NCBI RefSeq assembly: GCF_016862975.1
Contig: NZ_BONZ01000017.1
Span: forward strand, 47,849-111,848
Length of the DNA: 64,000 bases
Direction of reading: 5' to 3'
DNA from: Rugosimonospora africana
GTDB taxonomy: Bacteria > Actinomycetota > Actinomycetes > Mycobacteriales > Micromonosporaceae
In this document: positions 8,398 to 19,085 of the stretch, one piece after another
Layout: each line of letters begins with the position of its first letter
Numbering within the stretch: position 1 is the first letter of the stretch
The notes under the pieces: generated by a model
What the model saw: the letters and a program-made list of their open reading frames with translations, nothing else
Databases searched by the model: none
Told to the model about the DNA's origin: nothing
Position numbers and translations under genes: made by a program

Positions 8398-10017
8398 ATG
8401 TCCGCCCTGTCCTACGCCAACGGTCCGTCCGCGATTCCCCTGCTCGGCGACACGATCGGTGCCAACCTCGCGGCCGCCGTCGCCCGCTTCCCGGACCGGG
8501 AGGCGCTGGTCGACGTGCCCAGCGGCCGCCGGTGGACCTATCGCGAATTCGCCGCCGACGTGCGGCGGGTCGCGCTCGGCCTGCTCGCCCTCGGGGTGGA
8601 CCGGGGTGAGCGGGTCGGCATCTGGGCGCCGAACGTTCCGGAGTGGGTGCTCGTCCAGTACGCCACGGCCCGGATCGGCGCGATCCTGGTGAACATCAAC
8701 CCGGCGTACCGCAGTCACGAGCTGTCCTACGTGCTGCAACAGGCCGGCATCCGTACGCTCGTCGCGGCCGAGGCGTTCAAGACGTCGGACTACCGGGCGA
8801 TGGTGAACGAGGTGCGCCCCGCCTGCCCGGCGCTGCGTGAGGTCGTCTACCTCGGTACCGCCGGCTGGTCAGACCTGCTCGACCGGGCCGCCGCCGTCGA
8901 CCCTGCCGAGCTGGCCGCCCGGGAGGCCATGCTCACCTTCGACGACGCGATCAACATCCAGTACACCTCGGGTACCACCGGCTTCCCCAAGGGCGCCACG
9001 CTGTCCCACCACAACATCCTCAACAACGGGTTCTTCGTCGCCGAGGGCCAGGGCATCTCCGAGGCGGACCGGATCTGCGTACCCGTGCCGTTCTACCACT
9101 GCTTCGGCATGGTCATGGGCAACCTCGGCGCGACCAGCCACGGCGCCTGCGTCGTGATCCCGGGCCCGGCGTTCGAGCCTGCCGCCACCCTGCGTGCCGT
9201 CGCGGCCGAACGGTGCACCGTGCTGTACGGCGTACCCACCATGTTCATCGCCGAGCTGGCCGACCCGTCGCTGCCCGAGCACGACCTGTCCAGCCTGCGC
9301 ACCGGCGTGATGGCCGGCTCGCCGTGCCCGGTCGAGGTGATGAAGCGGGTGATCAGCGAGCTGGGCATGGCCGAGGTGACCATCTGCTACGGGATGACCG
9401 AGACCTCTCCGGTGTCCTGCCAGACCGGGCGCGACGACGACCTGGAGCGCCGGGTGGCCACGGTGGGCGCGGCGCACCCGCACGTCGAGGTGAAAGTCGT
9501 CGACCCGGCCACCGGCGCGCCGGTACCCCGGGGGCAGGCCGGTGAGCTGTGCACCCGCGGGTACAGCGTGATGCTCGGGTACTGGAACATGCCCGACATG
9601 ACCGCGGAGTCCATCGACACGGCGCGGTGGATGCACACCGGTGACCTGGCGGTGATGGACCCGGACGGGTACCTGTCGATCGTCGGGCGCATCAAGGACA
9701 TGGTGATCCGGGGCGGCGAGAACATCTACCCGCGCGAGATCGAGGAGTTCCTCTACACCCACCCGGACATCGTCGACGCGCAGGTGATCGGCGTCCCCGA
9801 CGCCAAGTACGGCGAGGAGCTGGTGGCCTGGGTGAAACTGCGCGAGGGGGTCGCCGAGTTCGGCGCCGAAGAGCTGCGCGCCTTCTGTGCCGGCAAGCTC
9901 GCGCACTACAAGATTCCGCGGTACGTGCGGGTGGTGGACAGCTTCCCGATGACCGTGACCGGAAAGGTGCGCAAGGTGGAGATGCGCGAGGTTTCCATCG
10001 CCGAACTGGGTGGCTGA
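8398..10017 (+). CDS. Acyl-CoA synthetase (AMP-forming), FadD-like
   Basis: A 539-residue adenylate-forming enzyme that would activate a carboxylic acid to its CoA thioester. Core motifs are present: [16 protein letters not shown] (phosphate loop), CYGMTETSP (A5), [13 protein letters not shown] (A7), [16 protein letters not shown] (A8) and the catalytic lysine in TVTGKVRK near the C-terminus. Length is typical of medium/long-chain acyl-CoA ligases; the exact substrate is not predictable. The ATG at 8398 is preceded by GGAGGTG, 5 bases away. It is divergent from padR, whose operator may also affect this promoter. Confidence 0.92.
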   Translation: MSALSYANGPSAIPLLGDTIGANLAAAVARFPDREALVDVPSGRRWTYREFAADVRRVALGLLALGVDRGERVGIWAPNVPEWVLVQYATARIGAILVNINPAYRSHELSYVLQQAGIRTLVAAEAFKTSDYRAMVNEVRPACPALREVVYLGTAGWSDLLDRAAAVDPAELAAREAMLTFDDAINIQYTSGTTGFPKGATLSHHNILNNGFFVAEGQGISEADRICVPVPFYHCFGMVMGNLGATSHGACVVIPGPAFEPAATLRAVAAERCTVLYGVPTMFIAELADPSLPEHDLSSLRTGVMAGSPCPVEVMKRVISELGMAEVTICYGMTETSPVSCQTGRDDDLERRVATVGAAHPHVEVKVVDPATGAPVPRGQAGELCTRGYSVMLGYWNMPDMTAESIDTARWMHTGDLAVMDPDGYLSIVGRIKDMVIRGGENIYPREIEEFLYTHPDIVDAQVIGVPDAKYGEELVAWVKLREGVAEFGAEELRAFCAGKLAHYKIPRYVRVVDSFPMTVTGKVRKVEMREVSIAELGG

Positions 10018-10085
10018 TTGCCTCCGGCCGGCTTTCGGCGCTCGCCGGATCCGATCGGATCTCGATAAAGCGTGATCGGGCGACG

Positions 10086-10110
10086 GCCGCACCGGATTTA
10101 TCGGTGCGGC
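10086..10110 (+). terminator. Stem-loop after the acyl-CoA synthetase gene
   Basis: Perfect 9-bp stem GCCGCACCG/CGGTGCGGC with loop GATTTAT, 69 bp after the stop codon and upstream of the ceb promoter. Probable terminator. Confidence 0.7.
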
Positions 10111-10178
10111 ATGTTCGCGGCCCGCGAGTTTTTCCTTGCTGGAGCGTGATCGCGCGCTGACCCCAACCCGTAACGAAA

Positions 10179-10192
10179 TGGGAACGCTCCCA
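10179..10192. promoter_or_regulatory. CelR/CebR-type operator, upstream copy
   Basis: TGGGAACGCTCCCA differs by one base from the canonical 14-bp actinobacterial CelR/CebR palindrome TGGGAGCGCTCCCA. It lies just upstream of a -35-like TTGACA and about 200 bp before cebE. The cognate LacI-family repressor is encoded at the end of the same operon. Confidence 0.85.
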
Positions 10193-10200
10193 AGGCGGTC

Positions 10201-10229
10201 TTGACAGTCTCGAAACTCGGCGGCAGTCT
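10201..10229 (+). promoter_or_regulatory. Probable cebE promoter
   Basis: A consensus -35 hexamer TTGACA (10201-10206) and, after 17 bp, a weak -10 CAGTCT (10224-10229). The second operator begins two bases later and would cover the transcription start, consistent with repression by steric block. The -10 assignment is tentative. Confidence 0.55.
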
Positions 10230-10231
10230 CA

Positions 10232-10245
10232 TGGGAGCGCTCCCG
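10232..10245. promoter_or_regulatory. CelR/CebR-type operator, promoter-proximal copy
   Basis: TGGGAGCGCTCCCG matches 13 of 14 positions of the CelR/CebR operator. It is 53 bp downstream of the first copy (about five helical turns), so looping between two repressor dimers is possible. Confidence 0.88.
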
Positions 10246-10248
10246 AGC

Positions 10249-10268
10249 CCTGTGGCGCAAGCCACAGG
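10249..10268 (+). promoter_or_regulatory. 5'-leader hairpin of cebE
   Basis: An 8-bp stem CCTGTGGC/GCCACAGG closed by a GCAA tetraloop of the stable GNRA class. It would lie in the first bases of the ceb transcript if the start is at the operator. Possibly an mRNA-stabilising element. Confidence 0.5.
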
Positions 10269-10389
10269 CTCCACTCACGGTGTGGCGTCCCGGTACGGCC
10301 AGTGATGGCGTCCCGGGCACACCCCAACGAGAAGGCCGGCCCCGGCCGGCACCTTCGCCACACATCGCGACCTGAGAGGGGTCATAAGG

Positions 10390-11706
10390 ATGGGCGTCAT
10401 CTCGCGCCGCCGTGGTTTCGCGGCGGTCGCTGTGGTCGCCGCTGCGGCGCTCGTCGCGGCGGCAGGCTGCGGCAAGAGCGACGATTCTTCCTCTGGAGGG
10501 AAGATCACGCTGTCGGTCACCGTGTTCGGAGACTTCGGCTACGGCAAAGCGGGTCTGTACGACAAGTACATGCAGGAGCACCCGAATATCAAGATCAAGG
10601 AACTCGGCAACGGCCAGGGCCTCACGGACGAGAACACCAAGCTCGACCAGACGCTCGCCGCGGGTGCCGGTGCCGGTGACATCGTGGCGCTCGAAGAGGG
10701 CACCGTCACCAAATACAAGGGCCTCGCGCAGGACTTCGTCGACCTGAACCAATATGGCGGCGCCGCGCTCAAGGACAACTTCCTGCCGTGGAAGTTCCAG
10801 GAGGGCAGCACCGCCGACGGCAAGCTGCTCGGCCTGGGCACCGACGCCGGGTCGATGGCGATCTGCTACCGCACCGACATGTTCAAGGCGGCGAACCTGC
10901 CGACCGACCGCACCGCGGTGGGCAACCTGTGGCCGACCTGGGACGCCTACCTCGCTCAGGGGCAGAAGTTCGCGGCTTCGCCGGCCGGCAAGACGGCCAA
11001 GTGGGTGGACGCGGCGACCAACCTGTACAACAACATCCTGATGCAGGTCGCCGGCGCCAACACCGGCTACACCTACTACGACAAGTCCAACAAGCTCGTG
11101 CTGGACTCGAACCCGGACATCAAGGCGGCCTACGACCTGACCACGAAGGCGATCGGCGAGGGCCTGTCGGCCGGCGAGATCTCCTTCTCCGACGAGTGGA
11201 CGGCCGGCTTCAAGAACTCCAAGTTCGCCACCATCGCCTGCCCCGCGTGGATGCTCACGAACATCAAGCAGAGCGCCGGTGACGGGCTGTCCGGCAAGTG
11301 GGATGTGGCCAAGGCACCCGGCGACGGCGGCAACTGGGGCGGCTCGTTCCTCGCCGTCACCAAGCAGAGCAAGCACCCGGCCGAGGCCGCGGATCTGGTG
11401 AAGTTCCTGACCAGCCCCGACAGTCAGCTGGCCGTGTTCCAGAAGGCGAACAACCTGCCGTCCTCGCCGAAGGTCTACGACAACCCCGACTTCCAGGCGT
11501 TGAAGGACCCGTACTTCAACAACGCGCCGGTCGGACAGATCTTCGGGGCGGGCGCGCTGTCGCTGAAGCCGGTCTACCTCGGGCCGAAGAACAACGACGT
11601 GCGTACCGCGGTGGAGGCCACCCTGCAGGCGGTCGAACAGGGCCAGAAGACGCCGGCCCAAGCCTGGCAACTCGCGCTCTCCACGGGCGCGGCGGCGGCC
11701 AAGTAG
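10390..11706 (+). CDS. cebE: Cellobiose/cello-oligosaccharide-binding lipoprotein
   Basis: Extracellular sugar-binding lipoprotein of an ABC importer (438 aa). A basic n-region, hydrophobic segment and lipobox VAAAGC place the lipidated Cys at about residue 27. The mature part is a family 1 solute-binding protein (ITLSVTVFGDFGYGKA, then GSFLAVTKQSKHPAEAADLVKFL). Cellobiose specificity is inferred from the CelR-type operators and the downstream beta-glucosidase, not from binding residues. The ATG follows GAGAGGG. It is the first gene of the operon, and a long stem-loop separates it from cebF. Confidence 0.88.
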   Translation: MGVISRRRGFAAVAVVAAAALVAAAGCGKSDDSSSGGKITLSVTVFGDFGYGKAGLYDKYMQEHPNIKIKELGNGQGLTDENTKLDQTLAAGAGAGDIVALEEGTVTKYKGLAQDFVDLNQYGGAALKDNFLPWKFQEGSTADGKLLGLGTDAGSMAICYRTDMFKAANLPTDRTAVGNLWPTWDAYLAQGQKFAASPAGKTAKWVDAATNLYNNILMQVAGANTGYTYYDKSNKLVLDSNPDIKAAYDLTTKAIGEGLSAGEISFSDEWTAGFKNSKFATIACPAWMLTNIKQSAGDGLSGKWDVAKAPGDGGNWGGSFLAVTKQSKHPAEAADLVKFLTSPDSQLAVFQKANNLPSSPKVYDNPDFQALKDPYFNNAPVGQIFGAGALSLKPVYLGPKNNDVRTAVEATLQAVEQGQKTPAQAWQLALSTGAAAAK

Positions 11707-11724
11707 AGCGGGCCGCGGTCGACC

Positions 11725-11809
11725 GGCAACGGGATCGGTTCCGGGTGATGACGGCGGACGGGCCAGCAACCAGGGGCTCGGCCACCGCATCACCCGGCTG
11801 CCGGTTGCC
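11725..11809 (+). promoter_or_regulatory. Intercistronic stem-loop between cebE and cebF
   Basis: Perfect 10-bp inner arms CCGGGTGATG (11741-11750) and CATCACCCGG (11788-11797) are extended by an imperfect outer pairing of GGCAACGGG with CCGGTTGCC. Such structures after binding-protein genes often partially terminate transcription or protect the upstream mRNA, raising binding protein over permease. That role is inference. Confidence 0.6.
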
Positions 11810-11905
11810 CCTTGGCACCGCCGGCGGCCGCACGACCCAGGCCGGCCGAGGGCGGTGGCGCGGGAGTGCCCCGCCCGCCCGGCGGCCCTCGACCAGGAGA
11901 ATCAG

Positions 11906-12895
11906 ATGAGCCTGCACCTCGACGCGACGCCCGCGCACGGCCCCACCGGCGCGGCCAGACAGGCACCCCCACCCCGACCCCAACGATCCGTGCGGCACCG
12001 GCTGACCTGGCTGGACATCAAGGGTTCGCCGTATCTGTACGTCGCCCCGTTCTTCATCATCTTCGCCGCCTTCATGCTCTACCCGCTGATCTACACGGCC
12101 TACGTGTCCACCCGGAACTGGACGCTCGGCGCGCCGGACTCCACGCCGGCCGGCCTGGCGAACTTCCGCGAACTCTGGCACGACAGCCAGTTCTGGACCG
12201 CGGTCGGCAACACCTTCGGCATCTTCGTCATCTCCACGGTGCCCCAGCTGCTCCTGGCGCTGTTCCTGGCGAACCTGCTCAACCGGGCCATTCGCGGACG
12301 GGTGTTCTTCCGGATCGGCATGGTCGTCCCGATCGTCACCTCCACCGCCGTCATCGGCCTGGTGTTCAGCCAGCTGTTCAGCAAGGACTTCGGCTTCATC
12401 AACTACCTGCTGCAGGGCATCGGTGTGCACCACATCGACTGGAAGTCGACGAAGTGGAGTTCCTGGATCGCCGTCGCCACGATGGTGAACTGGCGGTGGA
12501 CCGGGTACAACGCGCTGATCTACCTGGCCGCGATGCAGACGATCCCCAAGGACATCTACGAGTCGGCCGCGCTCGACGGTGCCCGGCCGTCCACCCAGTT
12601 CTGGCGGATCACGCTGCCGATGCTGCGTCCCACGATCATCTTCACGGTGATCATGTCGACCATCGGCGGCCTGCAGCTGTTCGGTGAACCGGCCCTGTTC
12701 GGCAGCGGCTCGCACTACCTGCAAGGCGGCTCGCTGCACCAGTTCCAGACCGTGACGATGTACCTGCTCCAGGAGATGTTCGAGCGCTCCCGGCTGGGCT
12801 ACGCCGGCGCCATCGCGTGGGTGCTGTTCCTGATGATCCTCGTCACCTCACTGCTCAATTTCCTGGTCATCCGCCGGATCAACTCGGACAAGTGA
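11906..12895 (+). CDS. cebF: ABC transporter permease (cellobiose), CebF
   Basis: A 329-residue inner-membrane permease with six predicted helices; the first spans YVAPFFIIFAAFMLYPLI. The EAA motif that docks the ATPase is visible as ESAALDGARPSTQFWRITLP. The ATG at 11906 is chosen because AGGAGA lies 5 bases upstream; an in-frame extension to 11855 lacks a site. It pairs with CebG. No ATPase gene is in the operon, consistent with the shared MsiK-type ATPase used by actinomycete ceb systems. Confidence 0.9.
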   Translation: MSLHLDATPAHGPTGAARQAPPPRPQRSVRHRLTWLDIKGSPYLYVAPFFIIFAAFMLYPLIYTAYVSTRNWTLGAPDSTPAGLANFRELWHDSQFWTAVGNTFGIFVISTVPQLLLALFLANLLNRAIRGRVFFRIGMVVPIVTSTAVIGLVFSQLFSKDFGFINYLLQGIGVHHIDWKSTKWSSWIAVATMVNWRWTGYNALIYLAAMQTIPKDIYESAALDGARPSTQFWRITLPMLRPTIIFTVIMSTIGGLQLFGEPALFGSGSHYLQGGSLHQFQTVTMYLLQEMFERSRLGYAGAIAWVLFLMILVTSLLNFLVIRRINSDK

Positions 12896-12905
12896 AGGAG
12901 ATGTG

Positions 12906-13819
12906 ATGGCGACGACCTACCCACCCGCGCACGCCCGGCAGGACCGGCACGAGCAGCGCGAGCGCCGGCCCGCCCGGCTCCGATCGGCGTCCGGCCGGCT
13001 GTGGCGCACCAGCCCGCTGACGTACATCACGCTGGTCGCGGCCCTGCTCCTGTCGGTGTTCCCGCTGTACGTCATGATCGTCGGGGCGACGGAGTCCAAC
13101 GACGCGATCTTCAAGATGCCGCCGTCGCTGGTTCCCGGCGGCCGGCTGACGCACAACCTGCAGGCGGTCTTCTCCAACGTCGACGCGAACGTGGCCAAGG
13201 GCCTGCTCAACTCGATCATCATCTCGAGCAGCGTGACCGTGTCGGTGGTGTTCTTCTCCTCGCTGGCCGGCTTCGCGTTCGCCAAGCTGCACTTCCGTGG
13301 CAAGAACGCGCTTCTCCTGGTGATCCTCGGCAGCATGATGATCCCGGTCCAGATCGGTCTGATCCCGCTGTTCCTGATGATGGTCAAGCTGGGCTGGGAG
13401 AACCACCTGGCGGCGGTGATCGTGCCGGCTCTGGTCAACGGCTTCGGCGTGTTCCTCATGCGGCAGTACGCCAGCCAGGCGGTCCCCGACGAGCTGATCG
13501 AGGCGGCACGCATCGACGGCAGCAACACCTGGGGGATCTACTGGCACGTCGTCCTGCCCGCGCTGCGTCCGGCCGCCGCGGTTCTGGGGATCTTCACGTT
13601 CATGCAGACCTGGAATGACTTTCTCTGGCCCCTGGTCGCCCTGCAGGACCCGGAGAACCCGACCGTTCTGCTCTCCCTGCGCAACCTGGGCAACGGGTAT
13701 TACCAGGACTACGCGCAGGTCTTCGCCGGTACAGCGGTGGCGACCGTGCCGCTGCTGATCGTCTTCATTCTGCTCGGCCGTCAGATCATCGGCGGCATCA
13801 TGGAAGGTGCTCTCAAAGC

Positions 13820-13823
<4 letters not shown>
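12906..13823 (+). CDS. cebG: ABC transporter permease (cellobiose), CebG
   Basis: Second permease of the importer, about 305 residues with six helices (first at LTYITLVAALLLSVFPLYVM). The EAA loop reads IEAARIDGSNTWGIYWHVVL. AAGGAG before the start and a 10-bp gap from cebF show tight coupling; a GTG at 12903 is an alternative start. The gene ends in a 4-bp GTGA overlap with the beta-glucosidase gene. Confidence 0.9.
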
Positions 13824-15250
<1,427 letters not shown>

Positions 15251-15287
15251 GGAGGCGATCAACCGCGAACCGGCGAGGAGAACTGAC

Positions 15288-16334
15288 ATGACGACCCAGC
15301 GAACCCGGTCCGCCGGGCGACCCACGCTGGACGAGGTGGCCGCTCGGGCGGGTGTCGGACGTGGCACCGTGTCTCGGGTCGTCAACGGATCACCCCAGGT
15401 GAGCCCCGAAGCCAAGGCCGCTGTCCAGCGAGCGATCGAGGAGTTGGGCTATGTCCCGAACCGGGCGGCGCGAGCGCTGGTGACTCAACGCAACGACTCC
15501 GTGGCGCTCGTGGTGTCCGAATCCGAGGCCAGGGTGTTCGGGGAGCCGTTCTTCGCCGGAATCATCCGAGGCATCAGCAGCGTGCTTCTGGAGACTCCGC
15601 TCCAGCTGTGGCTGGCCATGGCCCAGTCACCGGAGGAGCGCGACCGGGTCAACCAGCACCTGACCCGCCAGCACGTGGACGGCGTGCTGCTGCTGTCCCT
15701 GCACGATGACGATCCGCTGCCCGGCCGGCTGCGCGAGCGGGGCCTGCCCGCGGTTCTCGGCGGCCGGCCGGCCGGCATGCTGGTACCCGACGACCAGCCG
15801 GTCAACTTCGTGGACGTGGACAACGCCGGCGGCGCCCGGCTGGCCGTGGCGCATCTCGCCGCGTCGGGTCGCAGGCAGATCGCGGTGATCGCCGGGCCGC
15901 AGGACATGGCCGTGGGTGTCCACCGGCTCGCTGGGTACCGGCAGGAGATCGTGGAGGCCGGGCTCAAGCTGGATGAGGCGCTGATCGGGTACGGCGACTT
16001 CAGCGAGGAGAGCGGCGCGCGGGCGATGCGTGAGCTGCTGTCCGCCCGGCCCGGCATCGACGGGCTGTTCGCCGCGTCGGACCTGATGGCGTTCGGTGCG
16101 ATGCGGGTGCTCAAGGACCGCGGCCGGCGCATCCCGTCGGACGTCGCGGTGGTCGGGTTCGAGGACTCGGCACTGGCCCGCCAGACGGACCCGCCGCTGA
16201 CCACCGTGTACCAGCCGGTGGAGGAGATGGGCCGGGAGATGGCCCGGCTGCTGCTGGACCGGATCCGCGGCGAAGCGGACGAGGGCCGCTCGGTGATGCT
16301 GGACACCCACCTGGTGCGCCGGGCCTCGGCCTGA
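15288..16334 (+). CDS. cebR: LacI-family repressor of the cellobiose operon
   Basis: A 348-residue LacI/GalR regulator. The N-terminal helix-turn-helix is TLDEVAARAGVGRGTVSRVV followed by the hinge helix (NRAARALVTQRN). The periplasmic-binding-like effector domain ends at LVRRASA. It is the last gene of the operon, 37 bp after bglC, with GGCGAGGAG before the ATG. The two CelR-like palindromes at the head of the operon are its probable binding sites, with cellobiose or a related sugar as inducer. Confidence 0.9.
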   Translation: MTTQRTRSAGRPTLDEVAARAGVGRGTVSRVVNGSPQVSPEAKAAVQRAIEELGYVPNRAARALVTQRNDSVALVVSESEARVFGEPFFAGIIRGISSVLLETPLQLWLAMAQSPEERDRVNQHLTRQHVDGVLLLSLHDDDPLPGRLRERGLPAVLGGRPAGMLVPDDQPVNFVDVDNAGGARLAVAHLAASGRRQIAVIAGPQDMAVGVHRLAGYRQEIVEAGLKLDEALIGYGDFSEESGARAMRELLSARPGIDGLFAASDLMAFGAMRVLKDRGRRIPSDVAVVGFEDSALARQTDPPLTTVYQPVEEMGREMARLLLDRIRGEADEGRSVMLDTHLVRRASA

Positions 16335-16374
16335 CCCGAGGGAGTCTCCCCTTCCCCCGACACCTGAGCGGACC

Positions 16375-16420
16375 AGCCGGTCAAACTCGCTGATCAGAGC
16401 GGGGATTGACCGGCTTTCTG
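16375..16420 (+). terminator. Terminator of the ceb operon
   Basis: A 10-bp stem AGCCGGTCAA (16375-16384) / TTGACCGGCT (16406-16415) with a 21-base loop, followed by TTCTG, 41 bp after the cebR stop codon. Confidence 0.65.
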
Positions 16421-16501
16421 CGGGGGACACAGTGCCGCAATAGTCCGGAAACGTTGAGGCGGCACGCTGACTGGGACAGACGGTCGGCGAGGGGGTCCTC
16501 C

Positions 16502-17290
16502 ATGTTGTTGCGGCTGCGGGTACGGCTACCAGACCGGCCGGGCTCTCTCGGTCAGGTCGCCCGCACCCTCGGGGTGACCGGGGCCGACATCGTTCAGATG
16601 ATCGTGCTGGAGCGCGTCGGCGGCAGGGCCGTCGACGACTTCACGGTGATCTGGCCAGCCGCCGCCCCGGTGGACCGGATCCTCGCCGGGCTCGGGGCCA
16701 TCCCCGGGGTCGCCGTCGAGGGAATCTGGCGCTCGACCGGCGGGGCCCCGGCGATCGGTGGCGCCGACGCCGAGCTGGTCGGCCAGGTCGCGGCGAGCGC
16801 GGATGGCGGGATCGCCACCCTGGTCGATGCCGTACCGGGCCTGCTGTCCGCGGACTGGGCGGCGGCTCTGGTGGTACCGGCGGACTGGGCGAGCGCCGCG
16901 GAGAACGGCGGCACGACGCCGGGCCGGGCAGCGGTGGCGTACGCGAGCTGGCAGGCACCGGACCCGTTGACGATGCCGGATGTCGCCCCGCTGCGACCGC
17001 GCGCCTTCGGCGGAGCCGACGGGATGCTGTTCGCCGCCGCGCCGTTCGGCCGGGGCGGCGTGGTGCTGCTCGTCGCCCGGAGCGGCGGAGAGGCCGACTT
17101 GCCGGTACCCGCGTTCCACACGACCGAGGTCGATCGGCTGGCGCAGCTGGTCCGGGCCTGCGGGCTGGTGCTCGGCGACCGGTTGGACGGCCTGGTCGGG
17201 GCGTCGGCGGGCAGCGGCCGGGGACACCGGCCCATCGACTGGCCGGTCAACCCGTCCGGGTCGGGCCTCGCCTCGATGTTCGACCGCTGA
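16502..17290 (+). CDS. ACT-domain protein
   Basis: A 262-residue soluble protein. Residues 1-75 form an ACT-like ligand-binding fold opening MLLRLRVRLPDRPGSLGQVA, with the classic DRPGSL turn. The rest is a degenerate, GAF-like Ala/Gly-rich domain I cannot name. ACT domains usually sense amino acids. The ATG at 16502 is preceded by GAGGGGG. It is 23 bp upstream of a second gene with an N-terminal ACT domain, so the pair probably forms one unit. Confidence 0.8.
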   Translation: MLLRLRVRLPDRPGSLGQVARTLGVTGADIVQMIVLERVGGRAVDDFTVIWPAAAPVDRILAGLGAIPGVAVEGIWRSTGGAPAIGGADAELVGQVAASADGGIATLVDAVPGLLSADWAAALVVPADWASAAENGGTTPGRAAVAYASWQAPDPLTMPDVAPLRPRAFGGADGMLFAAAPFGRGGVVLLVARSGGEADLPVPAFHTTEVDRLAQLVRACGLVLGDRLDGLVGASAGSGRGHRPIDWPVNPSGSGLASMFDR

Positions 17291-17313
17291 TCAAGAGTGA
17301 ATAGGGAGTCGAC

Positions 17314-18429
17314 ATGGCGTTCTGGCGGGTACGGGCGACGGTGGACGACCGGCCGGGGTACCTGTCGGTGCTGACGGCCAGCCTCGCGCTGCGCTCGGTG
17401 AACATCCTGTCGGTGCAGGTGCACGCGACCGAAGCCGGCGCGGTGGACGATTTCCTGGTCGACGCGCCGGACAACCTGAGCGAGGCGGACCTGCTCGCCG
17501 CCATCGCGAAGGGCCGGGGCCGGGACGCGTGGGTCGGCCGCACCGACGTCCGCGGGCTGGTCGACACGCAGACGCAGCTGTTGGGTGTGGCGGCCCGCTT
17601 GGTACGGGACCCGGAGGAGCTGGGCCCGGCGCTGGCCGGGCTGATGAACGGCGGCACGGTGTCGTGGAGCCCCCGGGACTGCCCGGCCGGTCGGGACTTC
17701 GCGGAGGACGCCATGCGGCTGCCCGACCCGGCCGGCGGGACGCTGCTGGTCCGGCGCGACGAGCCGCCGTTCACGCCGGCCGAGTTCGCCCGGGCGCACG
17801 CGCTCGTGGATCTCGCCGCCGCCGTACTGGAGCAGGCCGGGCGCCGGTGGCACCTGCTGCTGCCGGACGGGGACGAGCTGACCGTCCGGCTCGCCGGGCC
17901 GGAGGACGCCGAGGCGGTGGCCGCGCTGTACGCCCGCCGGCGGGCGTGGGCCGGCGTGACCCGGCATCTGGGTCGTGGCGCGGCGCCAGACGCGCCGATC
18001 AATCTCACCCTGATCGCCGAGGCGGAACCGGCGGGGCAGGCCGGGAAGGCGGGGCAGGCAGAGCCGGCGGGGCAGGCGGTGGCGGCCGGTCAGGCGGTGG
18101 CTGTGGCCCGCATGCACCGCGACGGTACCGAGGCGCAGGTCGACCTGCTGGTCGTCGAGGCGTACCGGCGCCGGGGGGTGGGCAGTGCGCTACTGCGCCG
18201 GATGGCGCGGCTGGCGGCCGACGGCGGGGTGGAGGCGCTGCACGCCTACGCCTCGCAGCCGGACAGCCTGGCTCTGGTACGCATCATGGCCCGGCTGGGT
18301 CGCCCGGTGCGTCAGGTGGTCGACGGCTCGATGCTGACCCTGACCGCCGACCTGCGCCCGGACGCGACCGACCCGGTGCCCCCGACCACCCAGCCGGTGG
18401 TTCCCTCCACTCACGAAGTGAACCGGTAG
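17314..18429 (+). CDS. ACT-domain/GNAT acetyltransferase fusion
   Basis: A 371-residue two-part protein. Residues about 1-75 are an ACT domain (RVRATVDDRPGYLSVLTASL); residues about 190-350 are a GNAT acetyltransferase with the acetyl-CoA signature VEAYRRRGVGSALLRRMA. The layout suggests an amino-acid-gated N-acetyltransferase, as known for some actinobacterial lysine acetyltransferases. The GNAT part is interrupted by an Ala-Gly-Gln-rich low-complexity stretch, directly preceded by a copy of the dispersed palindromic repeat (17963-18000). The 3' end overlaps kdpE on the other strand by 19 bp. Confidence 0.85.
   Translation: MAFWRVRATVDDRPGYLSVLTASLALRSVNILSVQVHATEAGAVDDFLVDAPDNLSEADLLAAIAKGRGRDAWVGRTDVRGLVDTQTQLLGVAARLVRDPEELGPALAGLMNGGTVSWSPRDCPAGRDFAEDAMRLPDPAGGTLLVRRDEPPFTPAEFARAHALVDLAAAVLEQAGRRWHLLLPDGDELTVRLAGPEDAEAVAALYARRRAWAGVTRHLGRGAAPDAPINLTLIAEAEPAGQAGKAGQAEPAGQAVAAGQAVAVARMHRDGTEAQVDLLVVEAYRRRGVGSALLRRMARLAADGGVEALHAYASQPDSLALVRIMARLGRPVRQVVDGSMLTLTADLRPDATDPVPPTTQPVVPSTHEVNR
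17963..18000. repeat. Dispersed palindromic repeat, copy A (inside ACT-GNAT gene)
   Basis: The core ATCTGGGTCGTGGCGCGGCG then CCAGACGCGCCGATC agrees with copy C in nos at about 31 of 33 positions. The arms GGCGCG/CGCGCC can pair. In this gene it is read as HLGRGAAPDAPI, a different phase from the other copies. Confidence 0.75.
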
Positions 18430-19085
18430 CCCATGCCGGGCTCGGTGTGCAGGTACCGGGGGCGGGACGGGTCCGGCTCCAGCTTCGCGCGCAGCTGCGC
18501 CACGTACACCCGCAGGTAGTTGGTCTCCGACTCGTACCTTGGGCCCCAGACCTCCTGGAGCAGTTGCCGCTGGGAGACCAGCCGGCCGGAGTTGCGGACC
18601 AGTACCTCCAGCAGATGCCATTCGGTCGGGGTGAGCCGGACGTCGGCACCGTCCCGCACGACCCGGCGGGCGCCCAGGTCGATGGTGAACGTCTCGGTCT
18701 CCACCACCGGCTCCTGGACGGCTGGCGCTGCGCGGCGGAGCGCCGCCCGTACCCGGGCCAGCAACTCGTCCATCCCGAACGGCTTGGTGACGTAGTCGTC
18801 GGCTCCGGCGTCCAGCGCCCGTACCTTCGACTGCTCCAGGTGGCGGGCGGACAACACGATCACCGGCGCGGTCGACCAGCCCCGGATGCCCTGGACCACC
18901 TCGACGCCGTCCATGTCGGGCAGACCGAGGTCGACCACCACCAGGTCGGGCGGCTGCCGGCTCGCGGCGGCCAGCGCGGTCGCGCCGTCCGGCGCGAGTA
19001 CGACGTCGTATCCCCGGGCGATGAGGTTGATGCGCAGCGCGCGCAGCAGCTGGCGGTCGTCGTCGACGACCAGGATCCGGCTCAC
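18411..19085 (-). CDS. kdpE: OmpR/KdpE-type response regulator
   Basis: A 224-residue two-component regulator. The receiver domain begins MSRILVVDDDRQLL; the phosphorylated Asp is in VVDLGLPDMDG and the conserved Lys in DYVTKPFGM. The C-terminal winged helix carries TPTEWHLLEVLVRNSGRLV and EPGMGYRF. Closest in character to KdpE. The ATG overlaps the stop codon of the kinase gene. No kdpFABC genes are present; the transporter in this operon is KimA-like. Confidence 0.9.
   Translation of the reverse strand: MSRILVVDDDRQLLRALRINLIARGYDVVLAPDGATALAAASRQPPDLVVVDLGLPDMDGVEVVQGIRGWSTAPVIVLSARHLEQSKVRALDAGADDYVTKPFGMDELLARVRAALRRAAPAVQEPVVETETFTIDLGARRVVRDGADVRLTPTEWHLLEVLVRNSGRLVSQRQLLQEVWGPRYESETNYLRVYVAQLRAKLEPDPSRPRYLHTEPGMGYRFTS

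Noticed and set aside
8869..11793. A 974-aa minus-strand ORF opposite the acyl-CoA ligase and cebE
   Set aside because: Crosses two genes and a regulatory region with operators; composition is unlike a protein.
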